A stretch of DNA of 51,715 bases from Pandoraea sp. (GTDB taxonomy: Bacteria > Pseudomonadota > Gammaproteobacteria > Burkholderiales > Burkholderiaceae): assembly GCA_031291335.1 (NCBI GenBank), contig JARLJF010000012.1:1-51715 (forward strand), written 5' to 3'. The position numbers and the translations under genes are program-made. The notes under the pieces were generated by a model. The model searched no databases, was not told the origin of the DNA, and saw only the letters and a list, made by a program, of their open reading frames with translations. This document shows positions 50,341 to 51,715 of this stretch, one piece after another (position 1 is the first letter of the stretch; every line of letters starts with the position of its first letter).

Positions 50341-50369
50341 CCGGCCGCATGCAGGGGGCATGCGGCCGG
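50341..50369 (+). other. Perfect 12-bp hairpin between hyi and glxR
   Basis: CCGGCCGCATGC (50341-50352) and GCATGCGGCCGG (50358-50369) form a perfect stem with an AGGGG loop and no T-run. It lies in the 237-base hyi-glxR gap, which has no gene. It may be an mRNA-stability or processing element. Confidence 0.8.
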
Positions 50370-50456
50370 GGTACGGGGACGCGCTAGCGCGCCACCGCCC
50401 TGCTCGTCCGAGCGTCAGCGACAACATTTAACACTTTGGCAACAAGGAGTCTCGAA

Positions 50457-51338
50457 ATGGCACAACTCGGTTTCATTGGTCTGGGCATCATGGGCGCGCC
50501 GATGGCGAAGCATCTGCAGAACGCCGGTCACAAGCTGTTCCTGTACGAGCGCCGCACGCCCCCGCAAGACCTGATCGATGGTCAGGCCACCGTTTGCACG
50601 TCGGCCAAGGAAGTCGCCAAGCGCGCCGACATCATTTTCGTGATGGTGCCGGACACCCCGGACGTGGGCGCCGTGCTGTTCGGTCAGGACGGTCTGGCTG
50701 AAGGCCTCTCGGCCGGCAAGATCGTGGTCGACATGAGCTCCATCTCGCCGATCGAAACGAAGGAATACGCCAAGAAGGTCAAGGCTCTGGGCGCCGAATA
50801 CCTCGACGCACCGGTCTCGGGCGGCGAAGTCGGTGCGAAGGCCGCATCGCTGTCGATCATGGTTGGCGGCTCGCAGGCAGCGTTCGACGACGTCAAGCCG
50901 TTCTTCGAACTGATGGGCAAGAACATCACGCTCGTGGGCGACAGCGGTGCCGGCCAGACTTGCAAGGTCGCCAATCAGATCGTGGTCGCACTGACGATCG
51001 AAGCCGTGGGCGAAGCCCTGCTGTTCGCCTCGAAGGCCGGTGCCGATCCCGCCAAGGTGCGTGAAGCCCTGATGGGCGGCTTTGCCTCGTCGCGCATTCT
51101 TGAAGTGCACGGCGAGCGCATGGTCAAGCGCAACTTCGAGCCGGGCTTCCGCATCGCGCTGCACCAGAAGGACCTGAATCTGGCACTCCAGAGCGCCAAG
51201 GCCCTCGGCGTGTCCCTGCCGAACACCGCTACCTGTCAGGAGCTGTTCAACGCGTGCGCCGCGAACGGCGGCGCCGGGTGGGATCACTCGGGCATGGTGC
51301 GCGCACTGGAAATGCTCGCCAACCATACCGTGGCGTAA
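50457..51338 (+). CDS. glxR: 2-Hydroxy-3-oxopropionate (tartronate semialdehyde) reductase
   Basis: A 293-residue beta-hydroxyacid dehydrogenase. NAD(P) site MAQLGFIGLGIMGAPMAKHL, substrate site LDAPVSGGEVGAKAASLSIMVGG, catalytic Lys in GAGQTCKVANQIVVALTIEAVGEAL, and ALHQKDLNLAL. It reduces tartronate semialdehyde to D-glycerate. The ATG at 50457 has AAGGAG seven bases upstream; the frame opens at 50436. Last gene of the operon in view. Confidence 0.97.
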   Translation: MAQLGFIGLGIMGAPMAKHLQNAGHKLFLYERRTPPQDLIDGQATVCTSAKEVAKRADIIFVMVPDTPDVGAVLFGQDGLAEGLSAGKIVVDMSSISPIETKEYAKKVKALGAEYLDAPVSGGEVGAKAASLSIMVGGSQAAFDDVKPFFELMGKNITLVGDSGAGQTCKVANQIVVALTIEAVGEALLFASKAGADPAKVREALMGGFASSRILEVHGERMVKRNFEPGFRIALHQKDLNLALQSAKALGVSLPNTATCQELFNACAANGGAGWDHSGMVRALEMLANHTVA

Positions 51339-51394
51339 TTCACTGCTGCGCGGGCAACGTCAGGCAATCAGGGAGATACGCTAGACCGCGGTAC

Positions 51395-51418
51395 GCGCCG
51401 GACGACAAGGTCCGGCGC
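51395..51418. other. 9-bp hairpin after glxR
   Basis: GCGCCGGAC and GTCCGGCGC pair perfectly around GACAAG, with no T-run on either side. Possibly a Rho-dependent or weak end of the gcl transcript. The rest of 51339-51585 shows nothing that I can support. Confidence 0.6.
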
Positions 51419-51585
51419 CAGATCAATGCCGTCAGACAGAAACTGGCGCCTAAACTGCGGCGTAAAGCGCCGCCCTCCTCCGCTAAGGATGGTGTGCAGA
51501 ACTCGTTCCGTCGCACTGCATCATAGGCGTAGCGCAGCTGCGGAATGGACCAAGCCCAAGTCGGCATCAACGCTGATATACGTTT

Positions 51586-51715
51586 TTATGCAGAAGTGCC
51601 ATTGGCTGCTCTTCTTGGTCTGACTGCAGTTCGAGGTCTCGTTCGCCGCATTGCTTCTTCGTTGAGCTGGGCATGGCTATTCGCGGCATCCACCGCCGTG
51701 CCTTCCTTGAACAAA
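51586..51715 (-). CDS. Possible C-terminal end of an unrecognised gene entering from the right
   Basis: On the minus strand a frame open to the window edge ends in TAA at 51586. It gives 42 codons reading LFKEGTAVDAANSHAQLNEE and then an Arg/Ala-rich basic tail. The first part has a natural composition and GC-rich third positions. An alternative plus-strand frame starts at 51545 (MDQAQVGINADIRF) and is also open to the edge, with poorer codon use. I cannot name either. Confidence 0.3.
   Translation of the reverse strand, partial: LFKEGTAVDAANSHAQLNEEAMRRTRPRTAVRPRRAANGTSA

Overview
This window is GC-rich chromosomal DNA of a beta-proteobacterium in the Burkholderiales. Gene order and protein sequences (rpsF-priB-rpsR-rplI beside dnaB, hom-thrC-moeA-moaD-moaE, a split arnA in an Ara4N cluster, tsaB-rimI-glycosylase) suggest Burkholderiaceae, most likely Pandoraea or a close relative. 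That assignment is by recognition, not by a search. I see no rRNA, tRNA, CRISPR array, insertion sequence or prophage. Most of the window is well-kept core genome, and the interest lies in regulation, small genes and a few diverged proteins.

Layout. 1-1658 (minus): tsaB-rimI and the start of a probable uracil-DNA glycosylase gene. 2118-3929: a DEAD-box RNA helicase with a long leader. 4070-5128: proline iminopeptidase. 5375-11294: glyoxylate-shunt block, with a haloacid dehalogenase-malate synthase operon, a divergent LysR regulator, a universal stress protein and isocitrate lyase. 11674-16166: EamA exporter, a diverged QueF-like reductase translationally coupled to a YhhQ-type queuosine-precursor transporter, a gamma-glutamylcyclotransferase-like protein and an AraC regulator. 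16129-18755 (minus): DUF2306 protein, LytS-type kinase and LytTR regulator in one operon. 19046-21673: clpB. 21982-22467: truncated haemoglobin. 22584-28753 (minus): alaA-hom-thrC-moeA-moaD-moaE. 29084-37619: Mth938-like gene and a full lipid A 4-amino-4-deoxy-L-arabinose (Ara4N) pathway, then bcp. 37748-40990: small-RNA-like unit, PhoH/PIN ATPase, NlpC/P60 lipoprotein and cupin. 41031-41194: a 35-codon gene under a Fur-box-like site. 41361-43011: Pit phosphate transporter and DUF47 partner. 43126-46288: dnaB and the S6-PriB-S18-L9 operon. 46463-51338: a second LysR divergent from gcl-hyi-glxR.

How the parts fit. Three loci serve two-carbon metabolism: aceA makes glyoxylate, aceB condenses it with acetyl-CoA, and gcl-hyi-glxR converts it to glycerate. 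The two LysR proteins beside aceB and gcl are close paralogues. Both divergent promoter regions carry the same 12-base core in the same orientation, 39 and 41 bases from each lysR start, which suggests one glyoxylate-responsive regulon. This is the best-supported new observation here.

Other items worth checking are a roughly 100-nt promoter-to-terminator unit before phoH, the Fur-linked 35-residue membrane-type peptide, a QueF homologue with a degraded NADPH motif, a strong terminator inside the arn cluster, and possible leaderless starts for dnaB and the first lysR.
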